From positions 100,217 through 164,216 of the forward strand of contig NZ_JAQMYP010000019.1 of the NCBI RefSeq assembly GCF_028369295.1: a DNA stretch of 64,000 nt, given 5' to 3'. The notes below the pieces were generated by a model, which worked only from the letters and a program-made list of their open reading frames with translations, was not told the origin of the DNA and made no database searches. The position numbers and the translations under genes are program-made. This document shows, in pieces, positions 16,465-24,363 of this stretch; within the stretch, counting starts at the first letter, position 1, and each line of letters begins with the position of its first letter. This DNA is from Streptomyces sp. HD. GTDB taxonomy: Bacteria > Actinomycetota > Actinomycetes > Streptomycetales > Streptomycetaceae.

Positions 16465-17058
16465 ATGCACTTCGACATGCTGGAGGCTGTCGCCGCCTCC
16501 CTGCCCGCCGCGCAGCCCGGCGCCGCCGCCGAACGCGCCACCGTCCTCATCGGCTACGGCGCCGCGGACGAACTGACCAGGTTCGCCGCCGACCCGCACT
16601 GGACCGTGCACGTCCCCGGCCATCCGGCCGAGGTGCGCGCCGCCGTCCGGCGCGCCGTGGAGTGCGGCGAGCGGACGTACGTCCATCTCTCCGGTGAGTC
16701 CAACGCCGAACCGCGTGCTCTGGGAGAGGGCTTCGAACTCGTCCGGGAGGGCCTCGGCGGCGTGGTCCTGGCGATCGGCGCCACCCTCGACCCGGTCCTG
16801 CGCGCCACGGAAGGTCTCGACCTGGCCGTGCTCTACGCGGCCACCGTCCGGCCCTTCGACGAGGTGGCCCTGCGCACGGCCGTGCTCGCCGCCGACCACG
16901 CCGACGTCATCCTCGTCGAACCCGGCTCGTCCGGACTGTCGGCCCAGCAGGTCGCCCGTACCCTGATCCACGTACCGCACCGGGTGTTGGCGCTGGGGCG
17001 CGCGGACGGCCTGGACGAGGCGGCCCTCGCCCGGGCCGTCCGGGACTTTCTCAGGTGA
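16465..17058 (+). CDS. Transketolase C-terminal-domain protein (FasC-like)
   Basis: A 197-residue protein matching the end of the pyrimidine-binding domain and the C-terminal domain of transketolase-like enzymes. VPGHPAEVRAAVRRAVECGERTYVHL, FELVREG, AIGATLDPVL, LYAATVRPFDE and the DVILVEPGSSGLS block follow the family order. The thiamine-diphosphate-binding N-terminal domain is absent, as in a split beta subunit, and no partner gene is in the window. In R. fascians, FasC has this type of domain and is part of the cytokinin operon, so conservation here supports a shared, still unclear role. The last 8 bp overlap the convergent rhodanese gene. Confidence 0.82.
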   Translation: MHFDMLEAVAASLPAAQPGAAAERATVLIGYGAADELTRFAADPHWTVHVPGHPAEVRAAVRRAVECGERTYVHLSGESNAEPRALGEGFELVREGLGGVVLAIGATLDPVLRATEGLDLAVLYAATVRPFDEVALRTAVLAADHADVILVEPGSSGLSAQQVARTLIHVPHRVLALGRADGLDEAALARAVRDFLR

Positions 17059-17644
17059 GCGGCGATCGCCCGCGCCGGCCCAAAGCGGCCAGCGTCGCGT
17101 CGAAGTCGGCGGGGCGCGGGCGGTTGTGCGGCAGCTTCGACAGCAGGACGGCCATGCCGCAACTGTCGGTGAGGGCCGAGAACACCAGCCCGGCCGCGAT
17201 CCCCGCGGAGAGCACCTGCCAGGCCGGGTGCAGCAGTCCGAGGGCCAGGCCGAGCAGGACGATCGCGCCCGCCGTGAAGCGCACCTGACGCTCCATCGCC
17301 CAGACGGGGCGCCGGCCCGGCGCCGGCCGGCGCAGTTCGTGCCCGCGTGCTGCCCAGCCCTGGGTGCCGCCTGCCAGGGTCATGGCCGGTATGCCGTGCC
17401 CGGAGAGGATGCGGCAGGCTCGCTCCGAGCGGGCGCCTGAGGCGCAGACCACCAGCAACTCGCCGGGAAGCCGCCGAAGCGCGGGCAGGGCCGAGTCGAG
17501 GCGGTCCAGGGGGATGTTGAGGGCGTCGGGCAGGTGTCCGGCGGCGTACTCACCCGGGATGCGCACGTCGATGACGGTGAGGCCGGGCAGGCGGGTGCGG
17601 GCCTGGTCGGCGTCGAGGGCGCGGGGTTCAGGGGGCGGGTTCAC
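17051..17644 (-). CDS. Rhodanese-domain membrane protein (DUF2892-type C-terminus)
   Basis: A 197-residue protein: rhodanese domain (residues about 10-105) with the active-site loop CASGARSER, then two hydrophobic segments typical of DUF2892 membrane proteins. It would move sulfane sulfur at the inner membrane face. Start GTG 17644 with GAAAGGATC nine bases upstream is chosen; the longer frame would run through the operator at 17681-17694. It is divergent from the CstR gene and shares its operator, so it belongs to the reactive-sulfur regulon. Confidence 0.85.
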   Translation of the reverse strand: MNPPPEPRALDADQARTRLPGLTVIDVRIPGEYAAGHLPDALNIPLDRLDSALPALRRLPGELLVVCASGARSERACRILSGHGIPAMTLAGGTQGWAARGHELRRPAPGRRPVWAMERQVRFTAGAIVLLGLALGLLHPAWQVLSAGIAAGLVFSALTDSCGMAVLLSKLPHNRPRPADFDATLAALGRRGRSPLT

Positions 17645-17680
17645 GGGAAGCGAGATCCTTTCGAGGGGGAGGAGGTAAAA

Positions 17681-17694
17681 TACCCCCAAGGGTA
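17681..17694. promoter_or_regulatory. CstR-type operator between rhodanese and cstR genes
   Basis: TACCCCCAAGGGTA is nearly palindromic and resembles the two sites at 20601 and 20635. Poly-C/poly-G palindromes flanked by TA are typical of CsoR/CstR-family operators. Its position in the divergent promoter predicts control of both genes and autoregulation. Confidence 0.75.
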
Positions 17695-17709
17695 TGCAGA
17701 GGAGTGATC

Positions 17710-17997
17710 GTGGAGCTGCAGTTCGAGGGCGATGAGCTCAAGTCGGTGCTGAACCGCCTGCGCCGGGCGCAGGGGCAGATCTCCGGAGTGATCAAGATGA
17801 TCGAGGAGGGCCGCGACTGCGAGGACGTCGTCACCCAGCTCGCCGCCGCCTCCCGGGCTCTCGACCGGGCCGGCTTCGCGATCATCGCGACCGGGCTCCA
17901 GCAGTGCCTCACCGACGCCGAGAAGGGCGCACGCGACGGTGAGACGACGGAGCAGATGAAGGCACGGCTGGAGAAGCTGTTCCTGTCACTGGCCTAG
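17710..17997 (+). CDS. cstR: CstR-type persulfide-sensing repressor (DUF156/CsoR family)
   Basis: A 95-residue all-helical DUF156 protein. The cysteines are at positions 37 and 66 (DCEDVV, LQQC), the pair that senses persulfides in CstR. In copper-sensing CsoR a histidine sits four residues before the second cysteine; here that residue is Gly62, so copper sensing is unlikely. Start GTG 17710 has AGAGGAG five bases upstream; GTG 17704 overlaps that site and is less likely. Neighbouring rhodanese, TauE/SafE and persulfide dioxygenase genes support the CstR assignment. Confidence 0.85.
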   Translation: MELQFEGDELKSVLNRLRRAQGQISGVIKMIEEGRDCEDVVTQLAAASRALDRAGFAIIATGLQQCLTDAEKGARDGETTEQMKARLEKLFLSLA

Positions 17998-18015
17998 GGG
18001 CACGACCGCGGGGGG

Positions 18016-18765
18016 TCATACGACGGCGTCGGCCAGCATGAACACGGCCACCGCCAGCAGCGCGCACGCGAAGATCCGCTGCAGCGTGCCGCCGGAGACC
18101 TTCCCGGCGAGCCGCTTGCCGTCCCACGCGCCGAGCACCGCGGCCGCCGCGAACGGCGCGACGGCTCCCCAGTCGACCGGCGCCGCCGCACCCGCCCGGG
18201 CCGCCAGCGCGACCAGTGAGTTGACGGTGATGACCAGCAGGCTCGTGCCCACGGCGGCCCGCATGCGCAGCCCGACCACGTTCACCAGCGCGGGTACGGC
18301 GAGGAAGCCGCCGCCGACCCCGAGCAGGCCGGTCACCGCGCCGAGCCCCGCCCCGGCCTGAACGACCCGGCCGGGACGCACCGGCACCTCGTCGTGCCGT
18401 ACGGCGGCCGGCGGCCGCAGCATGCGCAGCGCGGCGACAGCGGCGATCACCGCGAACGCCCCCGTGAGCAGCGCGGGAGGCAGCCGTCCGGACACGGCCC
18501 CGCCGACCGCCGCGGGCACCAGGCCCGCCGCCGCGAACAGTGCCCCGGCGCGCCATCGCACCGTGCCCTCACGGGCGTGCGCGCCGAGCGCGGTCACGGA
18601 GGTGACGGTGACGACGACCAGGCTCGCGGTGGCGGCCGCGGCCGGTGTGAAGCCGAGCAGGTACATCAGCGCGGGCACGGCCAGCACACTGCCGCCACCT
18701 CCCAGTGCCCCGAGCGCGAGCCCGGTGACGGCACCGGCGAGCAGACCGAGGACCAGGGCGCTCAC
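18016..18765 (-). CDS. TauE/SafE-family membrane protein, probable sulfite/sulfur oxyanion exporter
   Basis: A 249-residue protein with about eight hydrophobic segments and the glycine-rich family repeats GALGGGGSVLAVPAL and LLGVGGGFLAVPALVN. TauE/SafE proteins move sulfite, sulfonates or thiosulfate. It lies downstream of the persulfide dioxygenase gene on the same strand and probably removes sulfite or thiosulfate made by it. The GTG start at 18765 has no good ribosome site. Confidence 0.88.
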   Translation of the reverse strand: MSALVLGLLAGAVTGLALGALGGGGSVLAVPALMYLLGFTPAAAATASLVVVTVTSVTALGAHAREGTVRWRAGALFAAAGLVPAAVGGAVSGRLPPALLTGAFAVIAAVAALRMLRPPAAVRHDEVPVRPGRVVQAGAGLGAVTGLLGVGGGFLAVPALVNVVGLRMRAAVGTSLLVITVNSLVALAARAGAAAPVDWGAVAPFAAAAVLGAWDGKRLAGKVSGGTLQRIFACALLAVAVFMLADAVV

Positions 18766-18882
18766 CGGGGGTGGCCCGGGGCGTGGGACCCGGCGAGGCG
18801 GCCCGCGGGCAGGGCTCGGGTGCGACCGGGGCGAAGGGCAGGGGCGGGCGCGACCAGGGACTCCCGCGCCTTGCGGGCCACC

Positions 18883-20556
18883 TCACACACCACCGCGCGC
18901 CTCCGACTCCGCCACCACGGGAAGTCCCGCCTCGGCCCAGGCCCGCATCCCGCCGATGACGTCCACGACATCCGCGCCGCGTGCCGTGAGCAGGGCCGCG
19001 GCCGCACGCGAGCGCTTGCCGGAGCGGCAGATCGCGACGACCGAGCGGCCCTGCGCGGCCGGCGGCAGCAGCTCACCCGACGTCAGTGCGGACAGCGGCG
19101 CGAGCACGGCGCCCGGAGCGTGCCCCGCGGCCCATTCGTCGGGCTCGCGCACATCCACGAGGACGGAATCTGCCTCCGCCAGCCGGTGGGCCTCGGCCGC
19201 GGTGACGCGCGCCATGGGGAGCCCGGCGTCCTGCGCCGCGGCGAACCCGTCGTCGACGGCGACGACGTCGCGTCCCGCCGCGTCCAGCAGTGAGGCGGCG
19301 ATGGCGGCCCGCATACCGCCGGCGCAGTGCACCCACACGGTGCCGTCGGGTATCTCCGTGAGACGGTCGCGCAGCTGGTGCAGCGGTATGTGCACCGAGC
19401 CCCTGAGGTGACCGGCGTCGCGCTCGGAGTCGCGGCGCACGTCCAGGACCACCACGTGATTCTGCGCGGCCAGTTCGGCGAAGGTGCCGCGCGGGAAGGA
19501 GCGCGGCCGCTCGCCCTGGCGTGTCCAGTCGGCGGGGGAGCCGGTCGCGGCGGCGGCCGGCCGGTCGATGCCGACCCGGACCAGTTCCCGCTGGGCGTCG
19601 GCCAGTTGGGCCGGGGTCTCGGCGAGCAGGGTGACCGGCTTGCCCCACGGCAGCAGCCAGGCCAGATAGGTGGCGAGCTGCCCCTCCGCCTCGAAGTTGA
19701 ACGAACCGGCGACATGCCCCTCGGCGAACGCGACCCGGTTGCGCAGATCCACCACCCACTCCCCGGCGGCGAGCCGCGCCGCGATCTCCTCGGCGCCGGC
19801 CGGGCGCGGTGGGGTCAGGTCCACCGGCGCCGGACCCCGCGCGTTCGCCGGACCCATGTGCGCGTAGTACGCCGGGACGTCGTCCAGCCCGGCGAGCAGG
19901 TCGGCGACGAACGCGTCGACGTCCTTCACCAGGGCGTCGTTGACGGCACGCTCACGCCCGATCGTCGTCGTCGCCCCGCCCGCGGCCTGCGTGGCGGAGC
20001 AGAAGCTGCCGAAGCCGTGCGTGGGCAGGACCGCAGTCTCGTCCGGCAGCTCGGCGGCAAGCCGCTGCGCGGAGTCGTACTGCGCCCGCGCCAGCCGTCC
20101 CGTCAGCCGGGGCTCGACCAGATCGGGCCGCCCCACCGTGCCGATCAGCAGGGAACCGCCGGTGAACACGGCCACCGAGCGCCCGGTCTCCTCCAGGACG
20201 TACGAGGTGTGGTGCGGGGTGTGCCCGGGGGTGGCCAGGGCGCGCAGCACCAGGCCGTCCGTGATCTCCGTACGGTCCCCGTCGGCGACCGGCACCCGGT
20301 CGTACCCGACCTGCGCCGCGGCCGGCACCAGGTAGACGGCGCCCGTGAGCCGGGCCAGCTCCAGGCCGCCGGTCACGTAGTCGTTGTGGACGTGCGTCTC
20401 GGCGACGTGCGTGATCCGCACGCCCCGCCGCGCGGCGGCCGCGATCACCCGGTCGATGTCCCTGGGCGGATCGACCACCACGGCGCTGCGCGCGTCCCCC
20501 GCCAGATAGCTGCGGTTGCCGAGCCCCGGTACGTCGATGGTGTCGACGAAGTACAC
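18883..20556 (-). CDS. Persulfide dioxygenase fused to three rhodanese domains (CstB-like)
   Basis: A 557-residue protein. Residues 1-240 are an ETHE1/CstB-type metallo-beta-lactamase fold with the iron motif THVHNDY (54-60), TPGHTPHH and LPTHG; these oxidise glutathione-type or CoA persulfides to sulfite. Three rhodanese folds follow. The first (VVDLRNRVAFAEGHVAGSFNF) has no catalytic cysteine; the second has VHCAGGMRAA and the third AICRSGKRSR, both with cysteine. Staphylococcal CstB has one pseudo-rhodanese and one active rhodanese, so an extra active domain is present. Start GTG 20556 has GGAGAGGAG upstream. Two operators precede it. Confidence 0.9.
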   Translation of the reverse strand: MYFVDTIDVPGLGNRSYLAGDARSAVVVDPPRDIDRVIAAAARRGVRITHVAETHVHNDYVTGGLELARLTGAVYLVPAAAQVGYDRVPVADGDRTEITDGLVLRALATPGHTPHHTSYVLEETGRSVAVFTGGSLLIGTVGRPDLVEPRLTGRLARAQYDSAQRLAAELPDETAVLPTHGFGSFCSATQAAGGATTTIGRERAVNDALVKDVDAFVADLLAGLDDVPAYYAHMGPANARGPAPVDLTPPRPAGAEEIAARLAAGEWVVDLRNRVAFAEGHVAGSFNFEAEGQLATYLAWLLPWGKPVTLLAETPAQLADAQRELVRVGIDRPAAAATGSPADWTRQGERPRSFPRGTFAELAAQNHVVVLDVRRDSERDAGHLRGSVHIPLHQLRDRLTEIPDGTVWVHCAGGMRAAIAASLLDAAGRDVVAVDDGFAAAQDAGLPMARVTAAEAHRLAEADSVLVDVREPDEWAAGHAPGAVLAPLSALTSGELLPPAAQGRSVVAICRSGKRSRAAAALLTARGADVVDVIGGMRAWAEAGLPVVAESEARGGV

Positions 20557-20600
20557 GGCAGTGCTCCTCTCCTGGTCCTCTCGTGCACCCCTGGGTTTAT

Positions 20601-20614
20601 TACCCCCGGGGGTA
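20601..20614. promoter_or_regulatory. CstR-type operator 1 of the persulfide dioxygenase gene
   Basis: Perfect palindrome TACCCCCGGGGGTA, 45 bp upstream of the GTG start. It is the best of the three sites of this type in the window. Confidence 0.8.
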
Positions 20615-20634
20615 TGTGGCAAAGGTAGCAGAGG

Positions 20635-20648
20635 TACCCCTGGGGGTA
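20635..20648. promoter_or_regulatory. CstR-type operator 2 of the persulfide dioxygenase gene
   Basis: TACCCCTGGGGGTA, one mismatch from a perfect palindrome, 20 bp beyond operator 1. Two sites in tandem suggest tighter repression of this promoter than of the cstR promoter. Confidence 0.75.
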
Positions 20649-20784
20649 TTCGGGAGTGGTGGTCGAGAAGCCCGGATCGATGGCCGGAAAGGGGACGTGA
20701 AGCGCTCGGATCCAGCCCTTTACTGATCAGTCACATCTAGGGTCGGGAGTGGAACGAGAGCCGCCGAGGGAAGGGTGGAGCACC

Positions 20785-21873
20785 ATGGCGCAGGAAGTTC
20801 GCGGCGTGATCGCACCGGGCAAGGACGAGTCGGTGCGGATGGAGACGATCGTGGTGCCCGATCCGGGGCCGGGCGAGGCCGTCGTGAAGGTGCAGGCGTG
20901 CGGGGTCTGCCACACCGACCTGCACTACAAGCAGGGCGGCATCAGCGACGACTTCCCGTTCCTGCTGGGTCATGAGGCCGCGGGCGTCGTGGAGTCGGTG
21001 GGGGAGGGCGTCACCGACGTCGCCCCCGGTGACTTCGTGATCCTCAACTGGCGTGCGGTGTGCGGTCAGTGCCGGGCCTGTCTGCGCGGCCGCCCCTGGT
21101 ACTGCTTCGACACCCACAACGCCAAGCAGCGGATGACCCTCGCCTCGACCGGACAGGAACTGTCCCCGGCGCTCGGCATCGGCGCCTTCGCGGAGAAGAC
21201 GCTGGTCGCGGCCGGGCAGTGCACCAAGGTCGACGCGTCGGTGGCGCCGCAGGTCGCCGGCCTGCTGGGCTGCGGCGTGATGGCCGGAATCGGCGCGGCG
21301 ATCAACACCGGGAACGTCGGCCGCGGCGACACCGTCGCGGTGATCGGCTGCGGCGGCGTCGGGGACGCCGCGATCGCCGGGGCACGCCTGGCCGGAGCGG
21401 CGAGGATCATCGCGGTGGACATCGACGACCGCAAACTGAACACGGCCCGCACCATGGGCGCCACGCACACGGTCAACTCCCGCGAGAACGACGCGGTCGA
21501 GGCGATCCGCGAGCTGACCGGCGGCTTCGGCGCCGACGTCGTCATCGAGGCGGTCGGCCGCCCGGAGACGTACAAGCAGGCCTTCTACGCCCGCGACCTC
21601 GCCGGCACCGTCGTCCTGGTCGGCGTGCCCACGCCCGAGATGAAGCTGGAACTGCCGCTGCTGGACGTCTTCGGCCGGGGCGGCGCGCTGAAGTCGAGCT
21701 GGTACGGCGACTGTCTGCCCTCGCGCGACTTCCCGATGCTCATCGACCTCCACCTGCAGGGGCGTCTGGACCTGGAGTCCTTCGTCACCGAGACCATCGC
21801 GCTGGACGAGGTGGAGAAGGCGTTCGAGCGGATGCACCACGGCGACGTGCTGCGCTCGGTGGTGATGCTGTGA
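20785..21873 (+). CDS. S-(hydroxymethyl)mycothiol dehydrogenase (zinc alcohol dehydrogenase family)
   Basis: A 362-residue class III-like medium-chain dehydrogenase. Catalytic zinc ligands are in ACGVCHTDLHY and GHEAAG; the structural zinc loop is CGQCRACLRGRPWYC; the NAD site is VIGCGGVGDAAIAGA. The wording of these blocks is that of the actinobacterial mycothiol-dependent formaldehyde dehydrogenase (MscR), which oxidises S-hydroxymethylmycothiol (and reduces S-nitrosomycothiol). ATG 20785 follows GGAAGGGTGGAG; the longer frame lacks such a site. It overlaps the next gene by 3 bp, so the two are coupled. Confidence 0.9.
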   Translation: MAQEVRGVIAPGKDESVRMETIVVPDPGPGEAVVKVQACGVCHTDLHYKQGGISDDFPFLLGHEAAGVVESVGEGVTDVAPGDFVILNWRAVCGQCRACLRGRPWYCFDTHNAKQRMTLASTGQELSPALGIGAFAEKTLVAAGQCTKVDASVAPQVAGLLGCGVMAGIGAAINTGNVGRGDTVAVIGCGGVGDAAIAGARLAGAARIIAVDIDDRKLNTARTMGATHTVNSRENDAVEAIRELTGGFGADVVIEAVGRPETYKQAFYARDLAGTVVLVGVPTPEMKLELPLLDVFGRGGALKSSWYGDCLPSRDFPMLIDLHLQGRLDLESFVTETIALDEVEKAFERMHHGDVLRSVVML

Positions 21874-22502
21874 TGGCCGCCCGCATCGAACGCCTCGTCA
21901 CTTCCGGCCAGTTCTCGCTGGACGGCGGCACCTGGGACGTCGACAACAACGTCTGGATCGTCGGCGACGACCACGAGGCGATCGTCATCGACGCCGCCCA
22001 TGACGCCGACGCCATCGCCGAGGCCGTCGGCGACCGGCGCCTCACCGCGATCGTGTGCACCCACGCCCACAACGACCACATCGACGCCGCGCCCGCCCTG
22101 GCCGACCGGACCGGCGCCACGATCTGGCTCCACCCCGACGACCTGCCGCTGTGGAAGCAGACCCACCCCGACCGCGCCCCCGACGCCCACCTCGTGGACG
22201 GACAGATCATCGAAGCCGCGGGCGCTGACCTGACCGTCCTGCACACCCCGGGCCACGCGCCGGGCGCGGTATGCCTGCACGACCCCGGCCTGGGCGTCGT
22301 CTTCACCGGCGACACCCTGTTCCAGGGCGGCCCCGGCGCCACCGGCCGCTCGTACTCCCACTTCCCGACGATCATCGACTCGATCCGCGCCCGCCTGCTC
22401 ACCCTCCCGCCCGAGACCAAGGTCTTCACCGGTCACGGCGACCCGACCACCATCGGCGCGGAGGCTCCACATGCGCAGGAGTGGATCGACCGCGGCCACT
22501 GA
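21873..22502 (+). CDS. Metallo-beta-lactamase-fold hydrolase paired with the mycothiol dehydrogenase
   Basis: A 209-residue MBL-fold protein with THAHNDHID, TPGHAPG, FTGDTLF and FTGHGDPT, the full glyoxalase-II-type metal site. The start codon overlaps the stop of the dehydrogenase. The same pair occurs in mycobacteria (mscR and the next gene), where the hydrolase is thought to split S-formylmycothiol to formate and mycothiol. The function is inferred from that context. Confidence 0.88.
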   Translation: MAARIERLVTSGQFSLDGGTWDVDNNVWIVGDDHEAIVIDAAHDADAIAEAVGDRRLTAIVCTHAHNDHIDAAPALADRTGATIWLHPDDLPLWKQTHPDRAPDAHLVDGQIIEAAGADLTVLHTPGHAPGAVCLHDPGLGVVFTGDTLFQGGPGATGRSYSHFPTIIDSIRARLLTLPPETKVFTGHGDPTTIGAEAPHAQEWIDRGH

Positions 22503-22814
22503 GCCGAGCGCCGCCGCGGCCGCGCGGCGCTCGATCTGATCGCCGACGCCTTCGGGCAGGACGCCGAGCTGATCGCGGTGCCCGTGGAGCGGGTCCGGGA
22601 CGAGTTCTTCCGGCTGCGGTCGGGCGTCGCGGGCGCGGTCATGCAGAAGTTCGCGCACTACCGGCTGCGCCTCGTCCTCGTCGGCGACATCTCCCACCAC
22701 ATTGCCGAGAGCACCGCCCTGCGCGGCTTCGTCCACGCGACCGAAAGCGGCCGCCACAGCTGGTTCCTGCCGACCTACGACACACTCGACGCGCGACTGC
22801 GCCCGGCCGGGTGA
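22503..22814 (+). pseudogene. N-truncated DUF4180 gene
   Basis: Directly after the stop of the hydrolase gene, the same frame reads AALDLIADAFGQDAELI, VPVERVRDEFFRLRSG, VVLVGDISHHIAES-like and TWFLP-like blocks typical of DUF4180 proteins (about 120 residues). The usual first 20-25 residues and any ATG are missing; the only possible start is an internal GTG (22578). A stop codon (22500) is all that separates it from the hydrolase. It looks like the remains of a gene that lost its 5' end when the hydrolase moved in front of it. Confidence 0.7.
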
Positions 22815-22847
22815 CCCCGAAACACGACCAGTAAAAGACGACAGAAG

Positions 22848-22911
22848 ATGTCCGGCTTACCCGGCACCCTCGGAGACGACATCGCTCGCAGAGGGTCGGG
22901 AGGCCGGACAT
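22848..22911 (+). promoter_or_regulatory. Long hairpin that includes the ribosome site and start of the SDR gene
   Basis: Left arm ATGTCCGGC..CCCGGCACCCTC (22848-22871) pairs with right arm GAGGGTCGGG..GGCCGGACAT (22891-22911), with a 19-nt loop. The right arm contains the GGGAGG ribosome site and the first two bases of the SDR ATG (22910). In RNA this would hide the start; as DNA it could be an operator. Confidence 0.6.
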
Positions 22912-23824
22912 GTCACAGCCGCTCAAGGACAAGGTCGCACTGGTCGCCGGGGCGACACGGGGGGCCGGGCGCGGCATCGCCGTGGAGCTCGGCGCGGCCG
23001 GCGCCATCGTCTACGTCACGGGACGCAGCACACGCGGGCGCCGCTCGGAGTACGACCGCCCCGAGACGATCGAGGACACCGCCGACCTGGTCACCGAGGC
23101 CGGCGGCCACGGCGTCGCCGTACCCACCGACCACCTCGACCCGGCGCAGGTCCGCGCACTCGTCGACCGCATCGCGGACGAACAGGGCCGCCTCGACGTC
23201 CTCGTCAACGACATCTGGGGCGGCGAGAAGCTCTTCGCCTGGGACAGCCCCGTCTGGGAGCACGACCTCGACAAGGGACTCCGGCTGCTCCGCCTCGCGG
23301 TCGAGACCCACGCCATCACCAACCACCACGCCCTGCCGCTGCTCCTGCGCCACCCCGGCGGACTGGTGGTCGAGATGACCGACGGCACCGCGGAGTACAA
23401 CGGCGCCCACTACCGCAACTCCTTCTTCTACGACCTCGCCAAGGCGTCCGTACTGCGCATGGCCTTCTCCCTCGGCCACGAACTCGGACCACGCGGCGCC
23501 ACCGCCGTCGCGCTCACCCCGGGCTGGCTGCGCTCGGAGATGATGCTGGAGGCCTTCGGTGTGCGCGAGGACAACTGGCGCGACGCCCTCGAACGCGTCC
23601 CGCACTTCGCCATCTCGGAGACCCCGCGCTACGTCGGCCGCGCCGTGGCCGCACTCGCCGCCGACCCCGAGGTGGCCCGCTGGAACGGTGAGTCCCTCTC
23701 CGGCGGACAGCTCGCGCAGGTCTACGGCTTCACCGACCTCGACGGCAGCCGCCCCGACGCCTGGCGGTACCTCGTCGAGGTCCAGGACGCGGGGAAACCG
23801 GCCGACACGACGGGTTACCGCTGA
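22910..23824 (+). CDS. Short-chain dehydrogenase/reductase
   Basis: A 304-residue SDR. The cofactor motif is GATRGAGRGIA and the catalytic pair is in FFYDLAKAS (YxxxK); the Asn of the third motif is in VNDIWGG rather than the usual NNAG. The residues GRSTRGRRSEYDRPETIED after the second strand form an insertion seen in a subgroup of actinobacterial SDRs of unknown substrate. It starts inside a strong hairpin and its last 10 bp overlap a convergent gene. Confidence 0.87.
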   Translation: MSQPLKDKVALVAGATRGAGRGIAVELGAAGAIVYVTGRSTRGRRSEYDRPETIEDTADLVTEAGGHGVAVPTDHLDPAQVRALVDRIADEQGRLDVLVNDIWGGEKLFAWDSPVWEHDLDKGLRLLRLAVETHAITNHHALPLLLRHPGGLVVEMTDGTAEYNGAHYRNSFFYDLAKASVLRMAFSLGHELGPRGATAVALTPGWLRSEMMLEAFGVREDNWRDALERVPHFAISETPRYVGRAVAALAADPEVARWNGESLSGGQLAQVYGFTDLDGSRPDAWRYLVEVQDAGKPADTTGYR

Positions 23825-24363
23825 GCGGGCACCGGGTCGGTCGCGTGCAGCGACCAGCGCGCGGAGTGGCCCGGCGGGAGACCCAGGTCTTCCCGCACCG
23901 CCGCGTAGTAGCCCTCACGCCCGGCGCGCTGCCGCTCCAGCAGCTCCTGCCAGGCTTCCGGATCCCGGCGGCCGTCGCGTACGAACCGCTCCATCTCCAT
24001 CGCCACCACGACCCAGGCCCGTGCCCTGTCCACCACCTCGGGGCTGCCCAGCATGATCAACGCCTCGCCCGAGGGATCCCGGCCGGTGGTCGCATCCGCC
24101 AGCAGCGGTTTGGCCTCCTCCAGAGGCAGGGGATCCGGGTGCGGGTCGTTGCCCAGCCCGGCGGCGACCCGGTACGTCACCGTGACCGTCTTCTTCACCG
24201 ACCGCGCGTAGTCGGCGTACACCGCCAGCCGCCGCTCCTCCCAACGCGCCGTCTGCTCCCGCCGGAACCTCATCCGATCGCCCCGCACGACCACCAGATA
24301 CGAACCGATCGCGCCGATCACGACGCCGAGCAGAGCGGGGAGTTGCTGAAGGAACGCGGACAT
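23815..24363 (-). CDS. Hypothetical single-pass membrane protein
   Basis: A 182-residue protein with one N-terminal membrane segment (LPALLGVVIGAIGSYLVVV), then a long charged, helical cytoplasmic part (RFRREQTARWEERRLAVYADYARSVKK). The frame is open further upstream, but ATG 24363 right before the hydrophobic segment fits better. No family recognised beyond similar uncharacterised Streptomyces proteins. Confidence 0.78.
   Translation of the reverse strand: MSAFLQQLPALLGVVIGAIGSYLVVVRGDRMRFRREQTARWEERRLAVYADYARSVKKTVTVTYRVAAGLGNDPHPDPLPLEEAKPLLADATTGRDPSGEALIMLGSPEVVDRARAWVVVAMEMERFVRDGRRDPEAWQELLERQRAGREGYYAAVREDLGLPPGHSARWSLHATDPVPAQR

Noticed and set aside
16465..17058. The transketolase-like gene as a complete transketolase.
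   Set aside because: At 197 residues it lacks the ThDP-binding domain.
17710..17997. The small DUF156 protein as copper sensor CsoR.
   Set aside because: The metal-ligand histidine is Gly62, no copper ATPase or chaperone is nearby, and sulfur genes surround it.
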